64,000 nucleotides of DNA from Rhodobacter capsulatus (GTDB taxonomy: Bacteria > Pseudomonadota > Alphaproteobacteria > Rhodobacterales > Rhodobacteraceae): NCBI RefSeq assembly GCF_005144475.1, contig NZ_SWJZ01000014.1, forward strand, positions 16,117-80,116. The letters run 5' to 3'. Under the pieces are notes generated by a model. The model was given only the letters and a program-made list of their open reading frames with translations. It did no database searches and had not been told where the DNA came from. A program made the position numbers and the translations under genes. Below are positions 37,496-45,775 of this stretch, one piece after another. The number at the start of each line of letters is the position of its first letter. The first letter of the stretch is position 1.

Positions 37496-37587
37496 GTGCG
37501 CCTCCTCTTTTGCTTCGTTGTGCCACAGCCCCCCGCAAACGAAAAGGCGGCCGCGGGGCCGCCTTTGCATCGTCGCGGGGCGCGGGC

Positions 37588-37770
37588 TCAGTGGTCTTCG
37601 ACGGCGTTGGCGCGGTCGATGATGAATTTCTTGCCGCAATAGGGGCAGCAGATCTCGCCGCTCTCGCGCGGGATGGTCAGATACACCTTGGGGTGGCCCA
37701 AAGCGCCTTCGCCGCCGTCGCAGGCGCCTTTCCAATGGGTGACGACCTTGATTTCGGGGGCGTTCGACAT
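37588..37770 (-). CDS. Zinc-finger domain protein (zf-CHCC, NDUFS6-like)
   Basis: This 60-residue protein has the CHCC zinc-binding pattern C17-x8-H26-x15-C42-x2-C45, with GHPKVYLTIP and CCPYCGKKFI. It is the bacterial counterpart of the mitochondrial complex I subunit NDUFS6. In alphaproteobacteria such proteins are associated with complex I assembly or structure, but in many genomes, as here, the gene is apart from the nuo operon. The start follows CAGGAGCCAGCC. Confidence 0.9.
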   Translation of the reverse strand: MSNAPEIKVVTHWKGACDGGEGALGHPKVYLTIPRESGEICCPYCGKKFIIDRANAVEDH

Positions 37771-37854
37771 GGCTGGCTCCTGAGCGCGGCAAATGGGTCG
37801 GACGGAGTTATGCGAAATAACGCCGCAGCGCGCAAGCGTTCCGCGCGGCCCCCC

Positions 37855-37990
37855 TCGGCAGGCGGCCGGGGGCTTTGCCCCCCCACAACGTTAAGGACGG
37901 GGGGCTTCGCCCCCCGGGCCCCCCAGCGTATTTTCGCCAAGAAGAAGCCGATGCCGTTTCTTCTTGGTCCAAATACGCCCTTTCGCGGGG
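37855..37990. repeat. Palindromic intergenic repeat (type 2)
   Basis: C- and G-rich boxes (GGGGGCTTTGCCCCCC, then GGGGGGCTTCGCCCCCC) precede an imperfect inverted repeat at 37926-37978. Its left arm is GCGTATTTTCGCCAAGAAGA and its right arm ends CTTCTTGGTCCAAATACGC. Related copies lie at 28321-28361 and 60071-60119. It sits just downstream of the HIT gene (minus strand). Confidence 0.8.
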
Positions 37991-38006
37991 GCGGCCGGGG
38001 CGGGCG

Positions 38007-38387
38007 TCAGTCGGTGACGACCATCGGGCCGATGCAGCGCCCGGCCAGGATGTGCAGGTGGAAATGCGGCACTTCCTGCACGCCGTTTTCACCGGCATTG
38101 GTGATGGCGCGGAAGCCCTTGGCCCCGGAATGCGCCTCGGCGCCGATCAGGCTCACCACCTTGGCCACGGCGCGGGTGAAATCGACGATCTCGGCCTCGG
38201 ACGCTTCGGCGCAGAAATGATCGTAGGTGACATAGGGGCCCTTGGGGATCACCAGCACATGATCGGGGGCTTTCGGCGCGATGTCGCGGAAGGCCAGCGT
38301 GTGCGCGGTGTCGAGCACCGTGCGGTTGGGGATCTCGCCGCGCAGGATGCGGGCGAAGATGTTCGTGGGATCATAGACATAGGCCAA
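38007..38387 (-). CDS. HIT-family nucleotide-binding hydrolase
   Basis: This 126-residue protein has the histidine-triad motif VPHFHLHI (H108, H110, H112) with NAGENGVQ just before, as in HinT-type purine nucleoside phosphoramidases. The best start is a TTG at 38387, which gives the usual beginning YDPTNIFARILRGEIP and has GAGGAGAACG upstream; no ATG or GTG lies nearby in frame before the conserved region. It is 11 nt downstream of the GT14 gene and is likely co-transcribed with it. Confidence 0.9.
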   Translation of the reverse strand: MAYVYDPTNIFARILRGEIPNRTVLDTAHTLAFRDIAPKAPDHVLVIPKGPYVTYDHFCAEASEAEIVDFTRAVAKVVSLIGAEAHSGAKGFRAITNAGENGVQEVPHFHLHILAGRCIGPMVVTD

Positions 38388-38398
38388 GGGCGTTCTCC

Positions 38399-39973
38399 TC
38401 AATCGACGAACAGATAATCGGTCGCCGCGATGCGATGTGCAAGATCGGGCGCGATGCCCAGAAACGCCGCCAGCGGGACGGCGTTCTCCTCCGGGCTGTC
38501 GCACTGGCGCATCCGCAGGAAGACCGGGAAGCCCGCGTCGCGCATCTGGTCGCTTTCGTGGCGCAGGTCGTTGCGGATCGTCGGCAAAAGCCGGTCGAGC
38601 ACCTCGGGCGGGGTGCTGTCGCCCGCCAGCCCGACGCGGCGGGCATGACCGATCAGATAGGCGTCGGAAAAGGCGCATTCGATTTCAAGCAGCCGCACCG
38701 TGCATTTGTCGGTGGCGAAATCCCGCATCAGATCGATCGCCGCCGGATCGAGGCAGAGCACCAGCCGGTCGGTCTGATGGTAGTCGAAGAGCATCCGCAA
38801 CAGCGCGCGGCGATGCCGGTTGCGCTTCTCCACCGAGCGCTCGATCCCGCCCAGATCGGGCAGGCCGCCGTCTTCGTTGAAGATATACTCCACCGCCGCC
38901 ACGCCCGCCTGCTGGCGGACCTGCTCGACCAGACGCTTGGCCACATGCCATTTCTTGCACACGACCAGAAGCAGGGTGCGGTCGCGGCCAAGGCTGGATT
39001 CGCGTTCCCAAAAGCGCGGTGCGAAACGGCGCCCCTCGCGGCCGCGCCCGGTCAGGAAGCTGAACAGCGCCCGCCCCTCGTTCGAGACGGTGAAGGACAC
39101 GTCGCGCTGTTCCCAGAGCGCGCTCAGCTGCGCTTTCAGCGTCAGCGCATCGGCGCTGATCTTGCGCGCGAACAGGTAATCTTGCGACACGAGCAGGTCG
39201 TAATGGTCGTTGTAGAAGGTCACCGGCATGCCGTAATCGGTGAACATCAGAAAGGTCAGGGTGCGGCGGCGGATCTCGGCTTCGGGGACCAGATGCGGCA
39301 CGATGGTCTGAAAGAAGGTCTCGTCCGGGATCCAGGTGGTGCGGAAAAACCGCATCACGTCGCGGCGGCGGGCGGCGAAATCAAGCACCGCCGCGATGGT
39401 GCTGCGGCGCAGGCACCACCATTGCGAGCCGATCATCATCTGCAGATCCGCGGGCACCCGCCGCGTCAGGCCAAGCCGCCTTTGCCATTCGAACGAGGTG
39501 TAGAACAGCGTCTTTTGCGTGCGTTCGTTGAACCAGTGCCGATAGGCGAGCCGTTCTTCCTTGAAGCCGGTCTTGATCCAGTCCGAGGCATAGAAATCGA
39601 AACATTCGATGTAATCGGCATCCTCGGCGTCCAGAAAGCGATGCGCATATTCGGCGGTCTTGATCTGCATGCAATCGCCCGAGAGCATGTAGAGATGCGT
39701 CGCCTGCGGAAAGGCCTCGAGCGCCGCTTCGACCGCCGAGAGCGTCGCGGCGACGAGGCTCCATTCCCCCCAGCCGCATTTGTGCCGCCTGCGCGCGAAG
39801 GTGACGGCGGGATTGGTCGCCAGCGCCGCGCGGATCCGCGCGTAATCGTCGCGGCTGGCGCGGGCATCGAAATGGATCGCGACGAAATCCCCCGCCGAGG
39901 TCAGCCGTTCGGCCTGCGCGATGATCCCGTCGGGGTCTTTATGGGTCAGCAGGATGAAGGCGATTTTTGCCAT
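38399..39973 (-). CDS. Core-2/I-branching-type glycosyltransferase with C-terminal DUF5928-like domain
   Basis: This 524-residue protein begins with a GT14 (beta-1,6-N-acetylglucosaminyltransferase-like) domain, residues about 1-285: FILLTHKDPDGIIAQAERL, HFDARASRDDY, YMLSGDCMQI and GSQWWCLRRST with TWIPDETFFQT. The remaining about 230 residues are a second domain (LLLVVCKKWHVAKRLVEQV, then VLCLDPAAIDLMRDFATDK), which resembles nucleotide-binding or kinase-like folds; this architecture is typical of rhodobacterial DUF5928 proteins. A divergent sulfotransferase across an AT-rich promoter suggests decoration of a surface or secreted glycan. Acceptor unknown. Confidence 0.8.
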   Translation of the reverse strand: MAKIAFILLTHKDPDGIIAQAERLTSAGDFVAIHFDARASRDDYARIRAALATNPAVTFARRRHKCGWGEWSLVAATLSAVEAALEAFPQATHLYMLSGDCMQIKTAEYAHRFLDAEDADYIECFDFYASDWIKTGFKEERLAYRHWFNERTQKTLFYTSFEWQRRLGLTRRVPADLQMMIGSQWWCLRRSTIAAVLDFAARRRDVMRFFRTTWIPDETFFQTIVPHLVPEAEIRRRTLTFLMFTDYGMPVTFYNDHYDLLVSQDYLFARKISADALTLKAQLSALWEQRDVSFTVSNEGRALFSFLTGRGREGRRFAPRFWERESSLGRDRTLLLVVCKKWHVAKRLVEQVRQQAGVAAVEYIFNEDGGLPDLGGIERSVEKRNRHRRALLRMLFDYHQTDRLVLCLDPAAIDLMRDFATDKCTVRLLEIECAFSDAYLIGHARRVGLAGDSTPPEVLDRLLPTIRNDLRHESDQMRDAGFPVFLRMRQCDSPEENAVPLAAFLGIAPDLAHRIAATDYLFVD

Positions 39974-40119
39974 ATTGGAAACAAGCCGTGCCAGTTATGC
40001 CCTATTCGCCTAGATACCGTCAAAGGACATTGAAAAAACAGAGGTTCTTTGCTTCAAGGGTAGGAATTCTTGAAGAGTGGTGTGACAGGCTTGGCGCACT
40101 GCGACTGGAGGTTCACACC
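39974..40119. promoter_or_regulatory. AT-richer divergent promoter region with a dyad
   Basis: This 146-nt stretch is well below local GC content. A dyad CTTCAAG-N10-CTTGAAG lies at 40052-40075. On the minus strand TTGACG followed about 18 nt later by CATAAC is a plausible promoter for the glycosyltransferase gene. It separates the glycosyltransferase from the sulfotransferase and may control both. Confidence 0.45.
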
Positions 40120-40938
40120 ATGGGGTTTCCCGGCACTTGGATGACCGAGAGCGAGAGCGTCGTCTATCGGGTCGTTCCGAAATGCGCCTGCTCCTCGATC
40201 GGGCAGATCATGTTCTATTCCGATCACGGGCGGTTTTTCGACGGCGACATCCATGACAGCACGGCGGGGCTGCACAAGTGGAGCCAGGAGCAAAGCCAAA
40301 AGCCGATCGAGGCGAATGTCAGGGCGCACAAATCCTATGCCTTCACCTGCGTGCGCAACCCCTATGCGCGGATCCTGTCGTCCTTCTTCGACAAGATCGC
40401 GGGGATTCAACGGAACGGCAAGCGCTACCGCGGCGCGCTGGTGCCGCAGCTCATTCAGAAATACGGCATCGATGTCGGCAGCCCGGAAAACGGCTTCGAA
40501 TTCGATCAGGTGGCCTCGTTCCGCCGCTTTCTGCTGTTTGCGCGCGACACCATCCGCTGGCGCCGCCCGATGGAGCCCGACATTCACTGGTCGGCGATGT
40601 CGGGGCATATCGCGACCTTCATCGTCAACGGCGGGCGCTATGACCACATCTTCTTCACCGAGAAATTCGACGAGGGGATGCAGGTCGTTCTGAACAACAT
40701 CCGGACGCGCCATCCGGTCGATCTGAAGGCGGTGCCGAAGTTCAACGAAAGCGAGGGCCACGGGCCGAAGCGGGCGCATCCGGTCTCGGCCTATTTCGAC
40801 GATCTGTCGCGCCATCTCGTGTGGGAAATCTACCGCAAGGATTTCCAGCTGTTCAAATACGACTTCGACAATCCCGACAACAAGATGCCGCTGGGCGAGG
40901 TCGATCTGGACGAGGTGCATGTGAAACTGGGCGATTGA
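40120..40938 (+). CDS. Sulfotransferase family 2 protein
   Basis: This 272-residue protein has the two cofactor loops of PAPS-dependent sulfotransferases: the 5'-phosphosulfate loop VVPKCACSSIGQIMF (about 18-32) and the 3'-phosphate loop FTCVRNPYARILSSFF (about 75-90). The PKCACSS form is the one found in chondroitin/HNK-type carbohydrate sulfotransferases. The start at 40120 has GGAGG nine bases before it; in-frame upstream starts (39997) run through an AT-rich, probably untranslated leader. It most likely sulfates a glycan, perhaps one made by the divergent glycosyltransferase. Confidence 0.85.
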   Translation: MGFPGTWMTESESVVYRVVPKCACSSIGQIMFYSDHGRFFDGDIHDSTAGLHKWSQEQSQKPIEANVRAHKSYAFTCVRNPYARILSSFFDKIAGIQRNGKRYRGALVPQLIQKYGIDVGSPENGFEFDQVASFRRFLLFARDTIRWRRPMEPDIHWSAMSGHIATFIVNGGRYDHIFFTEKFDEGMQVVLNNIRTRHPVDLKAVPKFNESEGHGPKRAHPVSAYFDDLSRHLVWEIYRKDFQLFKYDFDNPDNKMPLGEVDLDEVHVKLGD

Positions 40939-41175
40939 GGGCAAAGACGCTTGTCTTGACCGAGGCCATCGCCGAGGTCACGCGCACCATCGGCCCTGCA
41001 ACCGCCGGGGCGCCAAAGCGTCCCGGCCAGCGCCCGCCCCGCCCCTGGCGGGCGCTTCTCGCCCGCCGGGGCAGGCGCCGGCCTCTGTTGCGCGTCGCGG
41101 CAACGGTCTTGGCAAAACCGCTGCCCTGCGGGCGGGGAAAGGCGGTGCCTTTCCTTCTCCGCCCGAAACCGGGGC

Positions 41176-41838
41176 TCAGCCCCCCGCCCGCCGCGCCTCG
41201 AACAGCACCTGACCGCGCGGCAGCATCCGGTCGTGTTTCGTCAGATCCCAGCCAGCGGCTGCGGCCAGAACGTCGCGCTCCAGCATGTGCCGGGGCGGCC
41301 GGTCCGGATGGGTCACCACCCCGTCGGGCTGACGATAGGCTGCCCCCGCCTGCGCCTCGGGCGCCAGAAACACGGTGAAAAGAAAGACTTCGAGCCGCGG
41401 AAACCGGGCGAGGTTCGCCAGCGCCTGCCCCAGACAGTCATTCGGCAGATGCGGAAAGACCGCGAAGGCGATGGCATGGGTGATCGCCTCGGGCACGCCC
41501 GGAAAGGCGAAACCGTCGTCCGCGATCAGCTGCGCCGGGTCAAGCCGCGCCGGGTCCGCCAGTTCCGCCGCATGGCCCGCCAGCATCAGATCGCGCGAAG
41601 CATCGGTGCCCCAGTAATGCCCCGGCTGCAGATACGTGACGGCCTTGCAGCCCAGCCGCAGCGCCCCCGCCCCGATGTCGAGCAGATGATGGTGGGGCAG
41701 CATCCGCCCCACCTCGCGCAGCGCCGCCATCTGCGCCCGCCCGGTCTCGTCCCAGCGCCCGCCGACGATGGCGCGGTGCCGCCCCTCGGCCAGCGCCTTG
41801 CCGTAGAAATCCGGCGCCAGATAGGGCGAGCGGCCCAT
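41176..41838 (-). CDS. SAM-dependent methyltransferase
   Basis: This 220-residue protein has a class I methyltransferase fold: motif I HHLLDIGAGALRLGCKAV, an acidic strand end YWGTDASRDLM (motif II) and HAIAFAVFPHLPND (motif IV region). The start MGRSPYLAPDFYGKAL follows the kinase gene region on the same strand by 3 nt. The substrate cannot be seen. It may be co-transcribed with the kinase and nth downstream-to-upstream order on the minus strand. Confidence 0.75.
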   Translation of the reverse strand: MGRSPYLAPDFYGKALAEGRHRAIVGGRWDETGRAQMAALREVGRMLPHHHLLDIGAGALRLGCKAVTYLQPGHYWGTDASRDLMLAGHAAELADPARLDPAQLIADDGFAFPGVPEAITHAIAFAVFPHLPNDCLGQALANLARFPRLEVFLFTVFLAPEAQAGAAYRQPDGVVTHPDRPPRHMLERDVLAAAAGWDLTKHDRMLPRGQVLFEARRAGG

Positions 41839-41841
41839 GGA

Positions 41842-42828
41842 TCAGAGCAGCCCGGCCTGCTTGAACTGCGCCAGAATGTCGGTTTCCGGCCGCGCGCCGT
41901 AATGGCTGATCACCTCGGCCGCGGCGATGCAGCCCATCTTGCCCGCGATCTCAAGGCTTTGCCCGGTGGCGATGCCATAAAGGAAGCCTGCCGCGAATTG
42001 ATCGCCCGCCCCCGTCGCATCGACCGGCACGACGCGATGCACCGGCACTTCCACCCGTTCCGTGCCGCGGATCACCACCACATCGGCGCCCGAGCGGGTG
42101 CAGACCACCAGCCCGCAGTCCGAGGCCGCCTGTTGCAGCGCGCTGTCCAGATCGGTCTGGTAAAGCGAGGTCCATTCGTGCTCGTTGCCCAGCGCGAAAT
42201 CCATCTCGTCCTTCACCAGACGGCGGAAGCTGTCGCGGTGGCGATCGACGCAGAACGGATCCGAAAGCGAGATCCCCGCCCGCCCGCCGCCACGGTGGCA
42301 GCCCTGCGCCGCCTTGAGGAACCCGGCCTTGCCGTGATCCTTGTCGAAAAGATAGCCTTCAAGGAACAGGATTTCGGTGTTTTCAACGACCTCAAGCGGA
42401 ACGTCTTCGGTCGAAAGCTCCGCCGAAATCCCCAGATAGGTGTTCATCGAGCGCTCGCCATCGGGCGTCACGAAGATCATCGAGCGCGACGAGGGCAGAT
42501 CGGCCCCCTTCACCGGCGGGTTCGGGAAATCCGTGCCCTCGGCATTCAGCGCGGCCTTGTAGAAACGGCCCAAGGTGTCATCGGCGACGCGGCCGATGAA
42601 GGCCGCCGTCAGGCCAAGGTTGCCCAGGCCCGCGATCGTGTTGCCGACCGAGCCGCCGGGCGCCTCGGTCCGTTCCGCCATCGCGGCATAAAGCTTTTCG
42701 GCGCGATCTCGCTCGATCAGCTGCATGATGCCCTTTTCGATACCCATCGCGGCCAGGAATGCGTCGTCACATTGCGCGATCACATCGACGATGGCGTTGC
42801 CGATGCCGACAACCTGATACTTCTTCAT
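41842..42828 (-). CDS. PfkB-family carbohydrate/nucleoside kinase (adenosine kinase-like)
   Basis: This 328-residue kinase carries the N-terminal PfkB signature GGSVGNTIAGLGNLG and the C-terminal catalytic motif DATGAGDQFAAGFLYG with base Asp in GAGD. Its opening (QVVGIGNAIVDVIAQCDDAFL) is typical of the alphaproteobacterial adenosine kinase-like branch. Its ATG overlaps the nth stop (ATGA). The upstream in-frame extension lies within nth. The actual sugar or nucleoside is not determined. Confidence 0.9.
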   Translation of the reverse strand: MKKYQVVGIGNAIVDVIAQCDDAFLAAMGIEKGIMQLIERDRAEKLYAAMAERTEAPGGSVGNTIAGLGNLGLTAAFIGRVADDTLGRFYKAALNAEGTDFPNPPVKGADLPSSRSMIFVTPDGERSMNTYLGISAELSTEDVPLEVVENTEILFLEGYLFDKDHGKAGFLKAAQGCHRGGGRAGISLSDPFCVDRHRDSFRRLVKDEMDFALGNEHEWTSLYQTDLDSALQQAASDCGLVVCTRSGADVVVIRGTERVEVPVHRVVPVDATGAGDQFAAGFLYGIATGQSLEIAGKMGCIAAAEVISHYGARPETDILAQFKQAGLL

Positions 42829-43469
42829 GCGGTCTTCTCCTCGTAACGGCACAGATCCCGGATCAGGCAATCGGCGCAGCGGGGTTTGCGGGCGGTGCAG
42901 ATATAGCGCCCGTGCAGGATCAGCCAGTGATGCGCGTGGCGCTGAAATTCCACCGGCACGGTGTCTTCGATGGCGCGCTCGACCGCGTCCACATCGCGCC
43001 CCGGGCAGATGCCGGTGCGGTTGCCGACGCGGAAGATATGGGTGTCGACCGCCTGCGCCGGGTGGCCCCAGCCCATGTTCAGAACGACATTCGCCGTCTT
43101 GCGCCCGACCCCGGGCAGGCTGAGCAGCGCCGCGCGCGAGGACGGCACCTGACCGTCGAAGCGCTCCATCAGCAGACGGCTCAGCGCGATCACGTTCTTC
43201 GCCTTGGTGCGGTAAAGCCCGATCGACCGGATATGTTCGGTCAGCCCCTCCTCGCCCAAGGCCAGCATCTTTTGCGGCGTGTCGGCCACGGGCCACAGGC
43301 TGCGGGTCGCCTTGTTCACCCCCACATCGGTCGCCTGCGCCGAGAGCGCGACCGCGACCAGCAGGGTAAAGGCGTTCACATGTTCCAGCTCGCCCTCGGG
43401 ATGCGGATTGGCCGCCGCGAAACGGCGGAAGACCTCCTTCATCGTCGGGTAATCAAGCTGCGCAACCAT
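42825..43469 (-). CDS. nth: Endonuclease III (base-excision DNA glycosylase/AP lyase)
   Basis: This 214-residue repair enzyme removes oxidised pyrimidines. The helix-hairpin-helix LLSLPGVGRKTANVVLN holds the catalytic Lys124, the catalytic Asp is D142 in VDTHIFRVGNR, and the C-terminal 4Fe-4S ligands are C191-x6-C198-x2-C201-x5-C207. Length matches the 211-residue E. coli protein. It is the first gene of the short nth-kinase-methyltransferase cluster. Confidence 0.97.
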   Translation of the reverse strand: MVAQLDYPTMKEVFRRFAAANPHPEGELEHVNAFTLLVAVALSAQATDVGVNKATRSLWPVADTPQKMLALGEEGLTEHIRSIGLYRTKAKNVIALSRLLMERFDGQVPSSRAALLSLPGVGRKTANVVLNMGWGHPAQAVDTHIFRVGNRTGICPGRDVDAVERAIEDTVPVEFQRHAHHWLILHGRYICTARKPRCADCLIRDLCRYEEKTA

Positions 43470-43624
43470 GGCCCCCTTCTGCCCGCCGATCCCGCACGGG
43501 GCAAGAGGGCACGCGCAGGATTAACCGAAATCGATAAATTGCGGACAATTCGCCGCCGTTCTTAACGTTTCGTTTGCCGTGATGCGGAAAGATGGGCGGG
43601 TATCTGCAAGCTGCAGGAGGTGAC

Positions 43625-44560
43625 ATGGATTACGGTTATCCGGTTTCGGTGCTGGGCTTCGATGCCGAGCACGGGCTGTGGTCGCTCGACCACGATTTCG
43701 ACGCCGCCACGATGCTGTGGCAGCTTGTCCATGGCGACACCGGGACAGAGCTGCGCGATGCGATGGGCCATGTCGTCGCCGAGGGGCAGATGACCGCCGA
43801 TGTGCCGCTGGTGCTGCAAAAACCGGATGGCGGCACGATCCGGCTCGACCGGATCGAAATTGCCGGGGTGCTGTGCCTTTACATGGCCTCGGAACGGCTG
43901 ACGCCCGGCATCGATTACCTTGAGGCCGAGCCCTTTGCCCTGCCCGCCCGCGCCGCCAGCCCCGAGGAAATCGCCGCCCTGCCCTGCCTTGGCGGCGGCA
44001 CGACGATCGCCACCGCCGAGGGTCCGATGCCGATCGACTGGCTGCGTCCGGGCGACCGGGTGCTGACGCGCGACAACGGCTATCAGCCGCTGCTCTGGGT
44101 CGGCCAGCACACGATGCCGCGCCGCGCGCCCGCCGAAACCCGGCCCCTTCTGCTTGCCGCCGCCTGTTTCGGCGCGGCGCAACCTGAACGCGACGTGCTC
44201 TTGTCGCCCGGAACCGGGGTGCTTCTGGCCGGGCATGAACTCGAACTCTGGTTCGGCGAATCCGAGATGTTCGCCCGGGCCCGCGATGCGCTGCCCAAGG
44301 CCGAGGCCGGGGCGGGGCCGCAAAAGCTTTATTCGATGCTGCTCGCCAGCCCCGAAATCGTGCTGGCCGAGGGGATGTGGGTCAGCTCGGTCCATGCCGA
44401 CGCCGGTTATCTGTCGCTGCTGCCCGACCGCATCCGCGGCGCGATCGCGCCCCGCGTCAGGGCGGGCCATGACGATCCCGCCCGCGCCTGGCTCGAAAAC
44501 TGGGAAGTGGCGATGTTCCGCCGCGAACGTCTGGCCCGCGCCCGCCGCGTCGCCGCCTGA
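43625..44560 (+). CDS. Hint-domain protein
   Basis: This 311-residue protein has a Hint (hedgehog/intein) domain at about 128-270, beginning at the conserved Cys (LPCLGGGTTIATAEGP), then MPIDWLRPGDRVLTRDNGYQ and the end ... WVSSVHADAGYL. The N-terminal part (about 1-110) is acidic and unassigned. Such Hint_2 proteins are abundant in Rhodobacterales, often as C-terminal parts of secreted proteins; here it is a stand-alone single-domain version. The start follows GGAGGTGAC. Self-splicing would need a downstream extein, which is too short here; autocleavage is possible. Confidence 0.82.
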   Translation: MDYGYPVSVLGFDAEHGLWSLDHDFDAATMLWQLVHGDTGTELRDAMGHVVAEGQMTADVPLVLQKPDGGTIRLDRIEIAGVLCLYMASERLTPGIDYLEAEPFALPARAASPEEIAALPCLGGGTTIATAEGPMPIDWLRPGDRVLTRDNGYQPLLWVGQHTMPRRAPAETRPLLLAAACFGAAQPERDVLLSPGTGVLLAGHELELWFGESEMFARARDALPKAEAGAGPQKLYSMLLASPEIVLAEGMWVSSVHADAGYLSLLPDRIRGAIAPRVRAGHDDPARAWLENWEVAMFRRERLARARRVAA

Positions 44561-44638
44561 CCCGGCCCGGCTGCCCCCCCTGACGCGCCCCCCCCTGACA
44601 CGCCCCCCCCGGCGCGGCCCGCCCGCTTGCGGCCCGGC

Positions 44639-44702
44639 TTTCACCTTGGTGCAAATATCCCGGGGGGCGTCCGCTTGCGGACGGGGGGCAGCGCCCCCCT
44701 TC
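44639..44702. repeat. Intergenic repeat, single type 1 arm
   Basis: The arm at 44639-44667 is the complement-orientation copy (TTTCACCTTGGTGCAAATAT then CCCGGGGGG). It is followed by GTCCGCTTGCGGAC and GGGGGGCAGCGCCCCCC. It lies between the Hint gene and the Ada-like gene. Just before it, at about 44568-44615, are C-tract repeats (CGCCCCCCCC twice). Confidence 0.8.
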
Positions 44703-44777
44703 CCCGCCGAAACCGCAGCTTTCGGGTCGCCCGGACCGCACAACCCGGGCTAGGATGGCACAACGAAAGGCGTGCCC

Positions 44778-45653
44778 ATGTCCGACCCGATCCCGCTTGA
44801 AGACCAGTATCACTACCGCCTGATCGCCCGGGCAATCGCCGAAATCGACGCCGCCCAGGCCGAGGCGCGGGCGGCGGGCCGCCCGGTGCAGATCCCGCTC
44901 GAAGACCTCGCGGCGCGGCTTGGGCTGTCGGCGCCGCATTTCCAGCGCGTCTTTTCGGCCTGGGCCGGGGTCTCGCCGAAACGCTACACGCAATATCTCT
45001 CGCTTGGCCTTGCGCGCGAATTGCTGGCGCAGAAGCTGCCGCTCGATCAGGTCGCCGAGACGGCGGGGCTCTCTGCCCCCTCGCGGCTGCACGATCTGAT
45101 CCTGCGCTGGGAGGCGATGACGCCGGGCGAACTGGCTGCGGGCGGCGCCGGGCTGGTGATCCGCTGGGGGCGCTTCGACAGCCCCTTCGGCCCGGTGCTG
45201 GGCTTTGGCACCGCGCGCGGCCTGTGCGGCCTTGCCTTCACCGAGGAGCTGGGCCCGGACGCGGCCTTTGCCGACATGATCGCACGCTGGCCCGGCGCGC
45301 GGCTGACCGAAGACCCGGCGCCGCTGGCGGATTGGGTCGCGGCGGCTTTCGGCTCTGGCGGCGAAGCGCGGCTTTGCGTCCTTGGCGCACCGTTTCAGAT
45401 CAAGGTCTGGGAGGCGCTTCTGGCCATCCCCTCGGGCGAGGTCCGCAGCTATGCGCAGATCGCCGCCCGCATCGGTAGCCCGCGCGCGGTGCGGGCGGTG
45501 GGCACGGCGGTCGGGCGCAACCCGGTCGCGGTGCTGATCCCCTGCCACCGGGTGCTGCGCGCCTCGGGGGGGCTTGGCGGCTATCACTGGGGGCTGGGGC
45601 TGAAACGGGCGCTGCTCGCCCGCGAGGCGGCCAGACACGAAGCCGGGCTCTGA
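44778..45653 (+). CDS. Ada-like O6-alkylguanine-DNA alkyltransferase with AraC HTH
   Basis: This 291-residue repair protein combines an AraC-type helix-turn-helix (about 38-130: ARLGLSAPHFQRVFSAWAGV) with a methyltransferase domain (about 130-290) whose active-site motif is IPCHRVLRASGGLGGYHWG with the acceptor Cys in PCHRV. The N-terminal zinc domain of E. coli Ada, which takes methyl groups from phosphotriesters and switches on transcription, is absent. It therefore repairs bases and may bind DNA, but classical Ada autoinduction is not expected. The ATG at 44778 follows AAAGG; a GTG two codons upstream is the alternative. Confidence 0.92.
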   Translation: MSDPIPLEDQYHYRLIARAIAEIDAAQAEARAAGRPVQIPLEDLAARLGLSAPHFQRVFSAWAGVSPKRYTQYLSLGLARELLAQKLPLDQVAETAGLSAPSRLHDLILRWEAMTPGELAAGGAGLVIRWGRFDSPFGPVLGFGTARGLCGLAFTEELGPDAAFADMIARWPGARLTEDPAPLADWVAAAFGSGGEARLCVLGAPFQIKVWEALLAIPSGEVRSYAQIAARIGSPRAVRAVGTAVGRNPVAVLIPCHRVLRASGGLGGYHWGLGLKRALLAREAARHEAGL

Positions 45654-45775
45654 CCGTCTCGCCTGAAATTGATGCGCAAAAATCCGCCAAGCTTGCACAG
45701 GGCATGGAACGGCGCCGAAAATCTGTCGTAGAATGGGACAACGGCCGCGATGGCCGCAAGCACAAGGGCAGATCC

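Noticed and set aside
34517..37642. 1041-codon open frame on the plus strand opposite polA
   Set aside because: It is antisense to a complete polA with all motifs and shows no domain of its own.
40821..41378. 185-codon plus-strand frame after the sulfotransferase
   Set aside because: It begins inside the sulfotransferase, ends antisense to the methyltransferase and is low-complexity Arg/Pro/Ala.
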